A DNA stretch of 64,000 bases from Mixta theicola (lineage in GTDB: Bacteria > Pseudomonadota > Gammaproteobacteria > Enterobacterales > Enterobacteriaceae), in NCBI RefSeq assembly GCF_002895925.1, contig NZ_NWUO01000004.1, forward strand, positions 1 through 64,000, read 5' to 3'. A model generated the notes under the pieces. It did not search any database. It had not been told where the DNA came from and saw nothing but the letters and a program-made list of their open reading frames with translations. Both the position numbers and the translations under genes were made by a program. This document shows, one piece after another, positions 9,831 through 22,456 of the stretch (positions are counted from its first letter, which is position 1; the number at the start of each line of letters is the position of its first letter).

Positions 9831-11636
9831 TCAATGACCGGCATTTGAAGAATTCTCAACTTTGACCAGCGCAATCAGCGTACAGGGCACCTCCGGCGGC
9901 GTGGCGTTGCCCATGATCTCCAGCTGTCCGCTCTCTTTTAGCGCAAACAGCGGGATGACTCCCGAATGGGTTGCCAGATAGTCCAGCCAGCCGAAATTTT
10001 CCGTTAGCTGCGTTGCTTTGATGGTTGCGCCTTTAGCCAGCAGCACGCTGAGATGGCCATAGGTTTGCTCAGCGCCGAACAGCGTCTCATGGCGGCGGAA
10101 GCGCGGGCTTTCGGTATCACGACGGCCTGCCAGCGACGAGCCGGAGCGGACAGAAGCCACCTTCGCCGCGCCGAAAATATGGCTGAAATGATAAACCGCC
10201 AGCGCGTTTTGATGTCGGTTCGGTGACAACGCCAGTACCTGAGCGATCTCGCTGAGATCGAGATAGTTCTCCGCATATTCAGACCAGGCATTGCCATACC
10301 AGGCGGGAATGCCTTCCATTCTGGCCTGACGATAATACTCCCAGCTGCTGTCGGTGAGCATCACCGGAATATCCAGCCGCTGTAGCGCCAACGCTAACGC
10401 ACGCGCCACGGCGTTCGCGCCGATAATCAGCACGCCGCGCGGGCGCTGCTGCTGAACGCGCAGCCAGCGAGCAAGCGGGGCGCTGGTCAGGCTCTGCAAA
10501 ACCACGGTGCCGATAATCACCGCGAATACCACCGTAACCAGCCGGTCAGCCTGCGCGTAGCCGCTGCGCGCCAGCGTCAGGGCGAACAGCGAACTGACCG
10601 CCGCCGCGACAATGCCGCGCGGCGCAATCCAGCTCAGCAGCAGGCGGTCGCGCCAGTGCAGCGACGATCTCTAGGTGGAGAGAGCGATACAGAGCGGCCG
10701 GGCGATAAACTGCACCACCAGCAGCAGCGCCACCAGCGGCCAGCCCAGCGTCAGCAGCGCGCCAATATCCAGCCGTGCGGCGAGGATAATAAACAGGCCG
10801 GAAATCAGCAGCGCCGACAGCTCCTCTTTAAAGGCGATAATGTCGCGCAAATCCACATCGCGCATATTGGCCAGCCAGATGCCCATAACGGTCACGGTCA
10901 GCAGACCCGACTCATCGGCCAGCGCGTTGGAAATGCCGAAGGTGGTTAACACCATCGCCAGTACGCCGAAGTTTTGCAAATAACCGGGCAGCCAGACGCG
11001 CCTCAGGGCGATACCCAATAGCCAGCCGGCCAGCGCGCCGATGCTCAGACCTACCGCCACCGTAACGCCCAGCGTCCAGAACAGATGCAATAACGATTCA
11101 GCCTGCTGACGCAGCACAATGAATTCGAATACCAGTAGGGTAAAAATAGCGCCCACCGGATCGATAACGATGCCTTCCCAGCGCAGCACCTGATTAATCG
11201 CCGCGTTGGGGCGCACCACGCGCATCAGCGGCGCAATCACCGTTGGCCCCGTTACGACCGTGACCGCGCCGACCAGCGCCGCCAGCTCAGGCGGAAAGTG
11301 CAGCAGCAGCCAGCAGGCGAGGCTGATAATGACAAACGTAATCGGCATTCCGATAACGATCAGGTTACGCACTACGCCGCCGAGGCCGCGAATTTCATCA
11401 ACGCGCAGCGTAAGCGCGCCTTCGAAAAGGATGATCGCTACCGATAGCGAAACCAGGGGAAACAGCAGGTCGCCAAACAGCGCATCAGGCATCAAAACAT
11501 GGGTTATCGGACCCAGTACGATTCCGAAAACCAACAGCGGTAAAATCGCCGGCAGCCGCAGTAACCAGGCGAGCCACTGGGCCATCAGCGAACTGAAGCC
11601 AATAATCACCAGTAATAATGGTGCGGAGAGCGGCAT
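9831..11636 (-). pseudogene. CPA-type cation/proton antiporter, interrupted by an in-frame amber codon
   Basis: Two open frames, 10671-11636 (321 codons, ATG with AAGGA upstream) and the stretch down to 9831, lie in exactly the same frame and are separated only by a TAG at 10671-10673. Together they give a 601-codon monovalent cation:proton antiporter. The first part has about nine helices, with GAVTVVTGPT near 145 and WEGIVIDPVGA near 170. After the stop come the conserved WIAPRGIVAAAV helix and a cytoplasmic Rossmann domain of TrkA-N type (GVLIIGANAVA). Frame and homology continue without any indel, so only the nonsense codon breaks it. It may be a recent pseudogene, a suppressed stop or a sequencing error. 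CTAG is rare in enterobacteria, which fits a new mutation. Confidence 0.85.
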
Positions 11637-11816
11637 AAAAATTTTTCCTTTCAACGGTAAGAATCGTCATACTGAAATACCTTGCGGCTATCTTTGCCGT
11701 AGCCTGAATTATAATGAGTCCCGGGCAAAGGGTGAGAAAAAGCCAGCGAGCGCTCACCGCTACAATAGTCGTAACCTGTTGCAGGAAAAGGAAAGTAAGT
11801 CACGGTCAGCAGGTAA

Positions 11817-13511
<1,695 letters not shown>

Positions 13512-13530
13512 TCGCGAAATTTTATCGACA

Positions 13531-13555
13531 AGGCGCCCTGAACGGCGCCTTTTTT
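13531..13555 (+). terminator. Rho-independent terminator after pgi
   Basis: A perfect 7-bp stem, AGGCGCC and GGCGCCT, with a 6-nt loop is followed by six T, 19 nt after the pgi stop. Confidence 0.95.
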
Positions 13556-14068
13556 ACGGGTTAGCGCGATCTGAAGCGTGAAAAACCGTTTTTTTGCGAT
13601 CGCCACGTCATTTTCTGGAAGTGAAAGCGGCCAGATGCGTTATTTTGCTCTAAGTATTTTCTTAAAATTCCAGTTAGCGCCGAAAATTAACGCAGGATTA
13701 GTCCTAAACGCCTCTGGTTAGAAATGGCGCTAAAAACGAAGTTTTACTTAATTATCTAATTGAAATTTAAGTATAAATTTAAACGATAGCGTATAGGGAT
13801 AAATAATATTGTGCTATATTTACCCAAAATAGCGCTTTAATCGTATTATTCTGTTACTTAGATAATTTTTGGTTATTAATAGTGTTAATTATTTTATATA
13901 TAAAATAAAAACCAATAAAATATGTTTGTATAGATTTTAACGCCAGGCTTTATAACTCCTCTCACCGCGCCGCTACGCCCTAATTTCTGGTAATTTGTTG
14001 CCCTATACTGGAGCCGCCTGAAACCATTCGGGCGGGTAATCCATTCATTTCATGAAGGGAAATTCAGT
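13556..14068. other. AT-rich leader of the yjbE operon
   Basis: About 510 nt without a gene. The second half is strikingly AT-rich and includes a perfect 16-bp palindrome of A/T at 13891-13906. Such a stretch suits silencing by H-NS-type proteins and positive control of the exopolysaccharide operon that follows. In E. coli the operon is activated by the Rcs system, but I could not place an RcsB box with confidence. A Shine-Dalgarno GAAGGGAAAT lies just before yjbE. Confidence 0.45.
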
Positions 14069-14317
14069 ATGAAAAAAATAGTCTGTGCCACAGCGGCTGC
14101 GCTGTATCTGGCATCCGGTTCGGTCGCCTTTGCCGCTCCGGTTGAAGCCGGTGCGGCAGCGGGCGCTGAAGCGGGAACCATTTCCGCAGGCAGCACCACC
14201 GCAGTGGGTATCGGTGCCGTTGGCGCGCTGTTAGGCGTTGGCCTGGCGACATCCGGCGGTGGGGATGGAACCAATACCGGCACCACCACCACAACGACCA
14301 CCAGCACTACCCGCTAA
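14069..14317 (+). CDS. yjbE: Small exported protein YjbE of the exopolysaccharide operon
   Basis: An 82-residue protein (E. coli YjbE has 80) with a Sec signal peptide ending VAFA-AP near residue 23. The mature part is small, rich in Ala, Gly, Ser and Thr, and ends in a run of threonines (TNTGTTTTTTTSTTR) as in E. coli. No enzymatic motif is visible. It heads yjbEFGH, an Rcs-responsive operon linked to exopolysaccharide production in E. coli. A hairpin follows, so yjbE is probably made in excess over the distal genes. Confidence 0.9.
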   Translation: MKKIVCATAAALYLASGSVAFAAPVEAGAAAGAEAGTISAGSTTAVGIGAVGALLGVGLATSGGGDGTNTGTTTTTTTSTTR

Positions 14318-14333
14318 CGCGGTTTTTAATCAT

Positions 14334-14360
14334 AACCACACGTCCGTGTGGTTATTTTCT
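14334..14360 (+). terminator. Attenuating hairpin between yjbE and yjbF
   Basis: A perfect 8-bp stem, AACCACAC and GTGTGGTT, with a GTCC loop is followed by ATTTTCT. It lies inside the operon, so it probably ends part of the transcripts and leaves yjbE more abundant than yjbFGH. Confidence 0.7.
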
Positions 14361-14391
14361 GACTTTGCCGAACTCACACAGGGATATACAG

Positions 14392-15039
14392 GTGCGCCAT
14401 ATTCCATTGCTGTTTCTTTGTCTGTTGTTACAAGCGTGTACACAAACGCAACAGGGGCTGGTTGATACCGCGAAGCTGGCGGTGATGGGCCCGGACGATG
14501 TCACCGTATCGGATAAAAAAATAGAATCATTGCCTTACGCCAGCATGTATTTACGCATCAACGGCGGCCAGCGCATTTTCCTGGTGCTGGGCTATCTCGA
14601 ACAGGGCCAGCAGAAATGGGTAACGCAGGATCGGGCGATGCTGGTCACGCAGCAAGGCCGTCTGGTGAAAACGCTGGGCCTGAGCGACAACCTGCTGGCA
14701 GTGGATAATTTGCCGCAGGATCCCTTAGCGCATCCACTGCAAATCCGTGAGGGCGAAAGCTGGACGCGTATCATGAGCTGGACAGAAAACGGCCAGCTGC
14801 GGGCGGGCAGCGCAGTTTCACGTTTCAGCCGTGGCCAGGATGAGGTGCTGATGCTGGCGGGCCATCAGATCGCCTGCCGCGTCTGGCATGAAGAGGTAAC
14901 CATCGCCGCGAACGGCGCGGAGTGGCAAAACACCTTCTGGATTGATGCCAGCAGCGGCGAGATACGTCAGAGCGCACAGCAGGTGGGAGCGGATACGCTG
15001 CCGGTCGAGATAACCATTCTGAAGCCAGCCACATCATGA
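14392..15039 (+). CDS. yjbF: Lipoprotein YjbF
   Basis: A 215-residue lipoprotein of the YjbF family (E. coli 212). I choose the GTG at 14392 over an upstream TTG because AGGGA lies 7 nt before it, and because the signal peptide then ends in a proper lipobox, LLLQAC, with the acylated Cys at residue 16. The family core is recognisable in PYASMYLRINGGQRIFLVLGY, ESWTRIMSWTENG and the ending with NTFWIDASSGEIRQS. It resembles GfcB-type components of polysaccharide secretion gene clusters. Its stop overlaps the yjbG start (ATGA). Confidence 0.9.
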   Translation: MRHIPLLFLCLLLQACTQTQQGLVDTAKLAVMGPDDVTVSDKKIESLPYASMYLRINGGQRIFLVLGYLEQGQQKWVTQDRAMLVTQQGRLVKTLGLSDNLLAVDNLPQDPLAHPLQIREGESWTRIMSWTENGQLRAGSAVSRFSRGQDEVLMLAGHQIACRVWHEEVTIAANGAEWQNTFWIDASSGEIRQSAQQVGADTLPVEITILKPATS

Positions 15040-15776
15040 AAAACATTTTTGCCTTAGCCGGCCTGATTGCCGGCCTGTCATTTAACGCGCTGGCGGATAG
15101 CCAGGTCACGATTTATTACCCCGACGCCTCGCAAACCGCCGTTGTCAGCCATGCGCAAACGCTCTCTCAGCTGCTCGCCAGCCCGGCGCTGAAAGATCGA
15201 AGCTGGTGGCCCGGTACGGTGATTGCGGAGCAGCTGGCAACCGCGGCAGCGGCGCAGCATTACCAGCAGACGCTGGCGCGGCTGCAAAGCTGGGCGGCGA
15301 GCGAAGAGGGCGAGCGGGCTGCGGCGATCAACGCCGTATTGCAGCAGCTAAAAACGGTGCGGGTCACCGGACGACAGTTTACCTCGCTCGATCCTGACTG
15401 GGTACGGTTACGCCCGGAGGCCAACCGACGTCTGGAAGGGGAGTACAGCGTGTATATCCTGCAGCGGCCTACCAGCGTAACGCTGGCGGGCGCGATCGAC
15501 GGCAGCGGCAAAGTGAACTGGCAGCCGGGCCGCGATACGCGGGATTACCTCGCCGGGCATACGCGCCTGAGCGGCGCGGAGCACAATGTGGCAACGGTCA
15601 TTGCGCCTGACGGTTCCACGCAGGAAGTGCCGGTGGCTTACTGGAATCATCGTCATGTTGAAGTGGCGCCGGGCAGCACTATTTATCTCGGTTTCTCTTC
15701 CTGGGCGCTGCCGGATGAATATCACGATCTTAACCAGCAAATTATTTCTGTTTTAACGCACCGGATCCCTGACTGA
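15036..15776 (+). CDS. yjbG: Periplasmic capsule-operon protein YjbG (GfcC-type)
   Basis: A 246-residue exported protein (E. coli 245) with a signal peptide cleaved after NALA near residue 20. YjbG is related to GfcC, a periplasmic protein of group 4 capsule operons built from SLBB-like domains. The start overlaps the yjbF stop and its own stop overlaps the yjbH start, so yjbF, yjbG and yjbH are translationally coupled. No catalytic motif is visible, and the role in polymer export is inferred from the operon. Confidence 0.92.
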   Translation: MKNIFALAGLIAGLSFNALADSQVTIYYPDASQTAVVSHAQTLSQLLASPALKDRSWWPGTVIAEQLATAAAAQHYQQTLARLQSWAASEEGERAAAINAVLQQLKTVRVTGRQFTSLDPDWVRLRPEANRRLEGEYSVYILQRPTSVTLAGAIDGSGKVNWQPGRDTRDYLAGHTRLSGAEHNVATVIAPDGSTQEVPVAYWNHRHVEVAPGSTIYLGFSSWALPDEYHDLNQQIISVLTHRIPD

Positions 15777-17869
15777 TGAAAACAAACATGCTTCTCAGCC
15801 TGCTCGCTGTTTGCGTAGCGGCTGCCTGCCAGACGCAGGCGGCGACATGGGGCGAACCTGGTGGCCCTTCACAGTCAGATTTCGGCGGCGTTGGCCTGAT
15901 GCAGGTGCCAACGGCGCGAATGGCTAAAGAGGGGGAGTTCAGCCTTAACTATCGCAATAACGACCAGTATCGCTTTTACTCCGCGTCGCTGATGCTGTTT
16001 CCCTGGCTGGAAACGACCGTACGCTATACCGATGTCCGCACGCGGCTTTACAGTCGGGTAGAAGGCTTTAGCGGCGATCAAAGTTATAAAGATAAAGCCT
16101 TCGATATTAAATTGCGGCTATGGCAGGAAGGCTTCTGGCTGCCTGAAGTGGCGGCGGGCACGCGCGATTTAGGCGGCACCGGGCTGTTCGACAGCGAATA
16201 TCTGGTGGCGACTAAGGCCTGGGGGCCGCTCGATTTTACCCTGGGCATTGGCTGGGGCTATCTCGGCAACAGCGGCAATATTAAAAACCCGTTCTGCAGC
16301 TATGACGATAAATACTGCCAGCGCCGTAGCGGCTTTGGCTCGGCAGGATCGGTTAACGGCGACGAGCTGTTTAAAGGGCCGGCATCGATCTTTGGCGGCA
16401 TTGAATATCAGACGCCGTGGCAGCCGCTGCGCCTGAAGCTGGAATATGAGGGCAATGACTATCAGGGCGACTTCGCCGGTCGGCTGGAGCAGCGCAGCAA
16501 GGTAAACGTCGGCGCCATCTATCGCCTGACCGACTGGGCCGATATTAACGCCAGCTACGAACGCGGCAATACCTTTACCTTTGGCTTTACTCTGCACAGC
16601 AATTTCAACACGTTAAGCACGCATCATCTCGACAGCAGCAGGCCTGGCTACCAACCTCAGCCGCAGCCGGAAACGTTGCAGCATACGACAGTGGCGAACC
16701 AGCTAACGCAGCTGAAATATAACGCCGGTCTGGATGCGCCAAATCTGCAGGTAAAAGGCCATACCCTCTATGTTACGGGCGAGCAGTATAAATATCGGGA
16801 TACGCAGGAGGGCGTCGATCGCGCCAACGCTATTCTGATGAATGATCTGCCGGAGAATATCGATACGCTGCGCGTTACCCAAACGCGCTACAACCTGCCG
16901 CAGGTCACTACCGAAACCAGGGTAAGCAGCCTGCGTCAGCAGCTGGAAGGCTATCCGCTGGGGCACGAGCAGCCGCTGGCGCAACGCCGCATTAATCCGA
17001 TCGATGCTGGTAAAACCGAGCAGGGTTACTATATCGAGAAGGAGCGTTTCAGTTACGGCCTCTCCCCGGTACTGAATCAGTCGGTTGGCGGCCCGGAAAG
17101 CTTTTATATGTATCAGGCCGGCATCAATGCCAGCGCTGATTACTGGCTGACTCAGCATCTGCTGGTCGGCGGCGGCATCTTTGCCAACCTCGCTAATAAC
17201 TACGACAAATTCAACTATGACGGCCGGCCGATCGATTCCTCGCTGCCGCGCGTGCGTACCCATATTCGCGACTATGTAGAAAATAACGTTTACGTTAATA
17301 ACCTGCAGGCGAACTGGTTCCAGTACTTTGGCAACGGTTTTTATGGCCAGATGTACGGCGGCTATCTGGAAACCATGTATGGCGGCGTGGGCGCAGAGGT
17401 GCTGTATCGTCCGCTTGATTCCACCTGGGCCGTTGGCGTAGATGCGAACTACGTTAAACAGCGCGACTGGGACAACATGATGAACTTCACCCATTACAAA
17501 GCGGCGACCGGTCATCTGACCGCCTACTGGCAGCCGTGGTTTATGAATAATGTGCTGGTGAAAATGAGCGTGGGCGAATACCTGGCGAAGGATAAAGGCG
17601 GCACGATTGACGTCGCAAAACGCTTCGACAGCGGCGTTACGGTTGGCGCTTACGCCACCTTAACCAACGTCTCCGGCGACGAATATGGCGAGGGCGACTT
17701 CACCAAAGGATTCTATATTTCCGTGCCGATGGATCTGTTTACCGTCACCCATAACCGTGGCCGCGCTCAGGTTAACTGGACGCCGCTGACGCGCGATGGC
17801 GGACAGATGCTGGGCCGTAAATATCAGCTGTACGATATGACCAGCGACCGCGATCTTCACTTCCGCTGA
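15776..17869 (+). CDS. yjbH: Outer membrane beta-barrel protein YjbH (GfcD-type)
   Basis: A 697-residue protein (E. coli 698) with a Sec signal peptide ([18 protein letters not shown]...TQA) followed by [21 protein letters not shown]. The mature chain has the alternating, aromatic-rich pattern of outer membrane strands and ends in an aromatic-containing DRDLHFR. YjbH/GfcD proteins are thought to form a large beta-barrel for polysaccharide secretion. It is the last gene of yjbEFGH, and a strong terminator follows. Confidence 0.93.
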   Translation: MKTNMLLSLLAVCVAAACQTQAATWGEPGGPSQSDFGGVGLMQVPTARMAKEGEFSLNYRNNDQYRFYSASLMLFPWLETTVRYTDVRTRLYSRVEGFSGDQSYKDKAFDIKLRLWQEGFWLPEVAAGTRDLGGTGLFDSEYLVATKAWGPLDFTLGIGWGYLGNSGNIKNPFCSYDDKYCQRRSGFGSAGSVNGDELFKGPASIFGGIEYQTPWQPLRLKLEYEGNDYQGDFAGRLEQRSKVNVGAIYRLTDWADINASYERGNTFTFGFTLHSNFNTLSTHHLDSSRPGYQPQPQPETLQHTTVANQLTQLKYNAGLDAPNLQVKGHTLYVTGEQYKYRDTQEGVDRANAILMNDLPENIDTLRVTQTRYNLPQVTTETRVSSLRQQLEGYPLGHEQPLAQRRINPIDAGKTEQGYYIEKERFSYGLSPVLNQSVGGPESFYMYQAGINASADYWLTQHLLVGGGIFANLANNYDKFNYDGRPIDSSLPRVRTHIRDYVENNVYVNNLQANWFQYFGNGFYGQMYGGYLETMYGGVGAEVLYRPLDSTWAVGVDANYVKQRDWDNMMNFTHYKAATGHLTAYWQPWFMNNVLVKMSVGEYLAKDKGGTIDVAKRFDSGVTVGAYATLTNVSGDEYGEGDFTKGFYISVPMDLFTVTHNRGRAQVNWTPLTRDGGQMLGRKYQLYDMTSDRDLHFR

Positions 17870-17896
17870 TTAGCGCAGCCGTTCAGCTTGTGTGAA

Positions 17897-17927
17897 AACG
17901 CCCTGGCTTCGGTCAGGGCGTTTTTTT
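17897..17927 (+). terminator. Rho-independent terminator of yjbEFGH
   Basis: A 9-bp stem, AACGCCCTG and CAGGGCGTT, is followed by seven T, 28 nt after the yjbH stop. Confidence 0.95.
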
Positions 17928-17940
17928 ATCCGCGTTATAA

Positions 17941-17956
17941 TGTGATATTGATCACA
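17941..17956. promoter_or_regulatory. CRP site upstream of psiE
   Basis: TGTGA-TATTGA-TCACA is a perfect CRP palindrome 60-75 nt before psiE. Directly beside it, CTGTCAT at 17959-17965 followed by a partial repeat resembles a PHO box. E. coli psiE is known to be induced by phosphate starvation through PhoB and affected by cAMP-CRP, which agrees with both elements. Confidence 0.75.
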
Positions 17957-18015
17957 TTCTGTCATGATGTCAGTTCGGCAGATGCCGGTTACCACGCACG
18001 CAAAAAGGACAAACA

Positions 18016-18414
18016 ATGAACAGTGAAAAAATAATAGCGACTATCATGCAATGGATATTAAACGTGGGCCTGCTGTTTCTGGGCATCATTTTGATTGTTT
18101 TTTTGGGCAAAGAGACCATTCATCTCGCCAATGTATTGCTGAATACCGGCGAAGCCGCCTCGGCTTATTTGTTGGTGGAAGGCATTGTCATCTGGTTTCT
18201 CTATTTCGAATTTATTGCCCTGATCGTGAAATATTTCCAGTCGGGCTACCACTTCCCGCTGCGCTATTTTATCTATATCGGCATCACGGCCATTATCCGG
18301 CTGATTGTGGTCGACCATAAAAATCCTTTCGACACGCTTTGCTATTCCGCCGCGATTTTGATTCTGGTTATTACGCTGTGGCTGGCCAACAGCAACCGTT
18401 TGAAGCGCGAATAA
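18016..18414 (+). CDS. psiE: Phosphate-starvation-inducible protein PsiE
   Basis: A 132-residue inner-membrane protein (E. coli 136) with four predicted helices (about 15-35, 50-72, 80-98 and 105-125). The family signature [32 protein letters not shown] is present in the middle. The molecular function is unknown; the name comes from induction by phosphate starvation. The gene stands alone and faces the end of the mal operon. Confidence 0.95.
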   Translation: MNSEKIIATIMQWILNVGLLFLGIILIVFLGKETIHLANVLLNTGEAASAYLLVEGIVIWFLYFEFIALIVKYFQSGYHFPLRYFIYIGITAIIRLIVVDHKNPFDTLCYSAAILILVITLWLANSNRLKRE

Positions 18415-18438
18415 AAAAAGGCGGCCAATGGGCCGCCT
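18413..18438 (-). terminator. Terminator of the malEFG operon, shared with psiE
   Basis: An 8-bp stem, AGGCGGCC and GGCCGCCT, is preceded on the plus strand by seven A, so it ends minus-strand transcription about 65 nt beyond malG. For psiE it offers a hairpin without a T-run. Confidence 0.85.
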
Positions 18439-18504
18439 GAATATACACAGGACACAACTTAGCAGTGGCAATAACAACAAAGGCAACAACGGCAATAAAA
18501 ATCG

Positions 18505-19395
18505 TTAACCCTTCACGCCGCCAGCGGTCAGGCCGCTAACCAGCCAGCGCTGCGCCAGCAGGAACACCAGCGTAATCGGCAGCGCAGACAGCACCGCCGC
18601 CGCGGCAAAATCTCCCCACAGATAGTTCTGCGGATTCAGATACTGCTGCATACCGACCGCCAGTGTATAGCTGTTTACATCACGCAACAGCAGCGAGGCG
18701 ACGGGAACTTCCGTCACGGCAGCGATAAAAGACAAAATAAACACCACGGCGAGGATTGGCACGGAAAGCGGCAGTAAAATTAAGCGGAAAGCCTGCCATG
18801 GCGTCGCGCCATCAAGCGCCGCTGCTTCTTCCAGCGAACCGTCAATGGTTTCAAAATAGCCTTTAATCGTCCAGACGTGTAAAGCGATACCACCGAGGTA
18901 GGCAAAAATCAGCCCGGCATGGGTATTCAGGCCGATAAAGGGAAGATACTGTCCTAAACGGTCGAACAGAGCATAAAGCGCTACCAGCGAAAGTACAGCG
19001 GGAAACATCTGAAATATAAGCATTCCTTTCAGCAGCGTCGCCTTACCGCGAAATCGCATGCGGGCGAAAGCATAGGCGCAGGTGGTGGAAAGCGCAACAA
19101 TCCCAACGGCAGTAATCGCGGCGACTTTTACTGAGTTCCATAGCCACAACAGCACCGGGAACGGTGGCGGCGTAACGCTGCCGTTTTCGTGCGTTACCGC
19201 GAAACCGAGCGCCAGCTTCCAGTGATCCCAGGAGAGATGCTCCGGCAGCAGGCTGCCGATCGCATAGTTGCCGGGGCGCAGTGAAATTGCCAGCACCATC
19301 ATCAGGGGATACATAATCAGCACAATAAAGCCGAGCAGCAGCAGATGCGTCAGCGCCAGCCGCAGCTTCTGTGATTGGGGTTTAACCATCGCCAT
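18505..19395 (-). CDS. malG: Maltose ABC transporter permease MalG
   Basis: MalG is one of the two membrane subunits of the maltose/maltodextrin importer MalFGK2. It has 296 residues, the E. coli length. The conserved cytoplasmic EAA loop that docks MalK is seen as [15 protein letters not shown] near residue 190, and the protein ends LTAGGVKG as in E. coli. Six helices are expected. It lies 10 nt after malF and is the last gene of malEFG. Confidence 0.98.
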   Translation of the reverse strand: MAMVKPQSQKLRLALTHLLLLGFIVLIMYPLMMVLAISLRPGNYAIGSLLPEHLSWDHWKLALGFAVTHENGSVTPPPFPVLLWLWNSVKVAAITAVGIVALSTTCAYAFARMRFRGKATLLKGMLIFQMFPAVLSLVALYALFDRLGQYLPFIGLNTHAGLIFAYLGGIALHVWTIKGYFETIDGSLEEAAALDGATPWQAFRLILLPLSVPILAVVFILSFIAAVTEVPVASLLLRDVNSYTLAVGMQQYLNPQNYLWGDFAAAAVLSALPITLVFLLAQRWLVSGLTAGGVKG

Positions 19396-19405
19396 GTTTC
19401 GCTCC

Positions 19406-20950
19406 TTAATCCGTCTTAATCCGGGTGAATCGCAGGTTAAACAGCGCCAGCGCGCCGACCAGCAGGAAAATCAGCGTGGCGATAGCGGCCGCCAGGCCAA
19501 AATCCTGACCGCCGCCGCCTTCAAAGGCGATGCGCCAGGTGTAGCTCACCAGCAGATCGGTATAGCCCGCCGGCGTGGTGGTGCCCAGCCGGTCCGGTCC
19601 GCCATCGGTAAGCAGCAAAATCAGCACGAAGTTATTAAAGTTAAAGGCGAAGCTGGCAATCATCAGCGGCGTCAGCGGCTTAATCAGCAGCGGCAGCGTA
19701 ATGCGGAAAAAGTTTTGCAGCGCCGTGGCGCCGTCCAGCGCCGAAGCTTCATACAGGTCGTCGGGAATCGCTTTTAGCAGCCCCATGCACAGAATCATCA
19801 TGTAGGGATAGCCAAGCCAGGTATTGACGATCACCAGCATGGTGCGCGCCATTGCCGGATCGCTGAACCAGGCGGGTTTGATGCCGAACAGGCCGTCGAG
19901 CATCATATTGATCTCGCCAAAGCTCTGGTTAAACAGCCCCTTGAAGATCAGGATGGAAATAAAGGCCGGAACCGCATAGGGCAGGATCAGCAACAGGCGA
20001 TACACCGCGCGCCCTTTTAACGCTTCCCACTGCATCAGACAGGCCAGCACCATGCCTACCGCCACGGTCAGCAATACCGTGAGCGCTGCGAAAATGACCG
20101 TCCAGATAAAAATGGCGATAAAAGGCTGCTGAATACCCTTATCGGTTAATACGCGCAGAAAGTTATCCCAGCCGACAGCAACCGTATAGCCGGGGCTGAG
20201 TTTCTCGCTGGTCCACTGCTGGTTAGCGTCTTTGGTTTGCCAGAAGCCGGTATCGCCGTTGGCATACCAGACTTTACCGGTCTGTTTGTCGGTCAGCGAG
20301 TTATCCTCGCCGAGACGGTAGAGCGGCTGGGTGCCGGAGAACTGGCGCAGCGAACTCATGCGCAGCTGGGTGCCGTCCGGTAAGCGCGCCGTTAGCTGTG
20401 AAAGCGCCTGACGATTTTTGGTAATTTCGCGCAGCATAACGCGTTCGCCAGCGGGCTGTTGCTGCGTTTCGGTAAGAGTAAGCGTCTGCTCACCTTTTCC
20501 GGCAAGCGAAAAGAGCGGCGTAATAAACTGCTTATCGTCCGGGCTTTTCAGCAGCAGTCGCCACTCATTATTCGCCGTTGACCAGAGGGAAAACGCGTAG
20601 CTGTCGCCAGCCTGAAACTGACGATCCAGCAGAACCTGACGCGCCCGCTCAAAAGAGAGCTGGTTGGTGCTGCTGTAGTTGGTAAAAGCGATGGCGATGG
20701 TACAGGCCAGCGGAAACAGGATAAACAGCACCATGCCCGCCAGTCCGGGCCAAACGTAGCGCCACGCCTGAGCACGGCGGTAGAAAAAGGTAATCAGGCC
20801 GCTGCTGAGCAGTATCAGCGTGACGATAGCGAACAGGTATTCGCCCTGGGCATACATCAGAACAACCAGATAGCCGGTTATCATCACACACAGGGCAAGA
20901 ACCAGCCACTTCAGGGCGTCACGCTGCCACCACAATGCGGATTTTGCCAT
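19406..20950 (-). CDS. malF: Maltose ABC transporter permease MalF
   Basis: MalF pairs with MalG to form the translocation channel. Starting at the ATG at 20950 ([15 protein letters not shown]) with AAGGATCC upstream gives 514 residues, exactly the E. coli length; the open frame extends 35 codons further upstream without homology. The large periplasmic P2 domain (about 95-275) and the EAA loop [16 protein letters not shown] near residue 400 are present. A strong stem-loop separates it from malE. Confidence 0.97.
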   Translation of the reverse strand: MAKSALWWQRDALKWLVLALCVMITGYLVVLMYAQGEYLFAIVTLILLSSGLITFFYRRAQAWRYVWPGLAGMVLFILFPLACTIAIAFTNYSSTNQLSFERARQVLLDRQFQAGDSYAFSLWSTANNEWRLLLKSPDDKQFITPLFSLAGKGEQTLTLTETQQQPAGERVMLREITKNRQALSQLTARLPDGTQLRMSSLRQFSGTQPLYRLGEDNSLTDKQTGKVWYANGDTGFWQTKDANQQWTSEKLSPGYTVAVGWDNFLRVLTDKGIQQPFIAIFIWTVIFAALTVLLTVAVGMVLACLMQWEALKGRAVYRLLLILPYAVPAFISILIFKGLFNQSFGEINMMLDGLFGIKPAWFSDPAMARTMLVIVNTWLGYPYMMILCMGLLKAIPDDLYEASALDGATALQNFFRITLPLLIKPLTPLMIASFAFNFNNFVLILLLTDGGPDRLGTTTPAGYTDLLVSYTWRIAFEGGGGQDFGLAAAIATLIFLLVGALALFNLRFTRIKTD

Positions 20951-20999
20951 TTCAGGATCCTTCTGCAATAGAGTAAAAGAGGGGATCGGGCCAGCCGCA

Positions 21000-21042
21000 G
21001 CACCGGGCCACCTGGCGGTGAGCGCCGCAGGTGGCCCGGTGC
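21000..21042. repeat. Large stem-loop in the malE-malF spacer
   Basis: A perfect 15-bp inverted repeat (GCACCGGGCCACCTG and its complement) encloses a 13-nt loop that can itself pair (GCG with CGC). It occupies the same place as the REP elements that stabilise malE mRNA in E. coli, although the sequence differs from E. coli REP. No T-run follows on the minus strand, so it more likely blocks exonucleases than ends transcription. Confidence 0.85.
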
Positions 21043-21059
21043 AAAGCGCCAGCAAGCCC

Positions 21060-22253
21060 TTACTTGGTCAGGCGATTTTCGGCATCTTTCAGCGCGGCTT
21101 CCACCGTCTGACGACCGTTAATCGCGTTCAGCACCGCGCTACGCTCGGCGTACCAGAAGGCGGACATTTGCGGCACGTTCGGCATGATCTCGCCTTTCTG
21201 CGAGTTCTCCATGGTGGCGGCAATCTTTTCATCCTTCGCCAGCTTCTCCTGATACGACTTCAGCGCCACGGCACCCAGCGGCTTGTCCGCGTTCATTTTG
21301 GCCAGGCCGTCGTCGGTCAACAGATAGTTTTCCAGGAATTCTTTCGCCAGTTCTTTATTCGGGCTGGCGGCGTTAATACCGGCGCTCAGCACGCCAACAA
21401 ACGGCTTCGACGGTTTGCCTTTAAAGGTAGGAAGCAGGGTCACGCCATAATTAATTTTGGCGCTGTCGATATTACTCCATGCCCAGGGGCCGTTAATGGT
21501 CATCGCGGTTTCGCCTTTATTAAAAGCCGCTTCGGCAATGGCGTAATCGGTATCCGCATTCAGGTGTTTATTTTTAATCAGGTCGATCAGGAATTTCAGA
21601 CCTTCCTGCGATCCCTGATTATTGACGCCAACGTTTTTCACGTTATAGCTGCCGTTCTCTTTCTTAAAGGCGTAGCCGCCGTCTGCGGCGATAAGAGGCC
21701 AGGTAAAATAGGGTTCCTGCAGGTTAAACATCAGAGCGCTTTTGCCTTTGGCGCGCAGCTGTTTATCCAGCGCCGGGATCTCTTCCCAGCTTTTTGGCGG
21801 GTTAGGCAGCAGATCTTTGTTATAAATCAGCGACAGCGATTCCACCGCGACCGGATAACCGATCAGCTTGCCGTTAAAGCGCACCGCATCCCAGGTAAAG
21901 GGATAAATTTTGTCCTGCAGCGCTTTATCCGGTGAGACCTCGGCCAGCAGGCCGGATTGCGCATAGCCGCCAAAGCGATCGTGCGCCCAGAAGATAATGT
22001 CCGGGCCGTCGCCAGTCGCCGCAACCTGCGGATATTTCTCTTCCAGCTTATCAGGATGCTCAACGGTGACTTTAATGCCGGTATCCTGCTCAAACTTTTT
22101 ACCCACTTCCGCCAGGCCGTTGTAGCCTTTGTCGCCATTAATCCAGATGACCAGCTTGCCTTCTTCGATCTTTGCCAGCGCAGCGCCCGGTAACAGCGCG
22201 GCGGTCATGGCGCATAACAACAGCGTTTTGCCATTAAGTTTGAACTTTGACAT
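21060..22253 (-). CDS. malE: Periplasmic maltose/maltodextrin-binding protein MalE
   Basis: MalE binds maltose and maltodextrins in the periplasm, feeds MalFGK2 and presents maltose to chemoreceptors. The start is the ATG at 22253 ([14 protein letters not shown]), where the signal peptide begins; the open frame runs 60 codons further into the promoter region. The 397-residue precursor (E. coli 396) is cut after GAALA, giving mature [19 protein letters not shown], identical to the E. coli mature start. The ligand-contacting motif GPWAWSNID is intact. Confidence 0.98.
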   Translation of the reverse strand: MSKFKLNGKTLLLCAMTAALLPGAALAKIEEGKLVIWINGDKGYNGLAEVGKKFEQDTGIKVTVEHPDKLEEKYPQVAATGDGPDIIFWAHDRFGGYAQSGLLAEVSPDKALQDKIYPFTWDAVRFNGKLIGYPVAVESLSLIYNKDLLPNPPKSWEEIPALDKQLRAKGKSALMFNLQEPYFTWPLIAADGGYAFKKENGSYNVKNVGVNNQGSQEGLKFLIDLIKNKHLNADTDYAIAEAAFNKGETAMTINGPWAWSNIDSAKINYGVTLLPTFKGKPSKPFVGVLSAGINAASPNKELAKEFLENYLLTDDGLAKMNADKPLGAVALKSYQEKLAKDEKIAATMENSQKGEIMPNVPQMSAFWYAERSAVLNAINGRQTVEAALKDAENRLTK

Positions 22254-22456
22254 TTCCCTTACCTCTAAACGTGAGTGGTTGTCGTTAGGCAGGAGTCTGC
22301 TGATAAGAGACGGCTGACTCATCCTCCCTGTTCCTACGCCCCACCGGCCAGAATTGTGATCCCTGTAGCTTTTTTGCCGCTTTCTGCGTGCCAGCACACA
22401 AAAAATAGCCCCTTTTCCTGCCGTTTCGATCACGAAAAAGCCTGACGGGTCAGTCA

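Noticed and set aside
16703-17515. A 270-codon open frame antisense to yjbH
   Set aside because: It is complementary to a well-conserved yjbH coding region and has no recognisable domain.
21018-21935. A 305-codon open frame antisense to malE
   Set aside because: It runs through the malE gene and the malE-malF hairpin; malE is certain, so this is a shadow.
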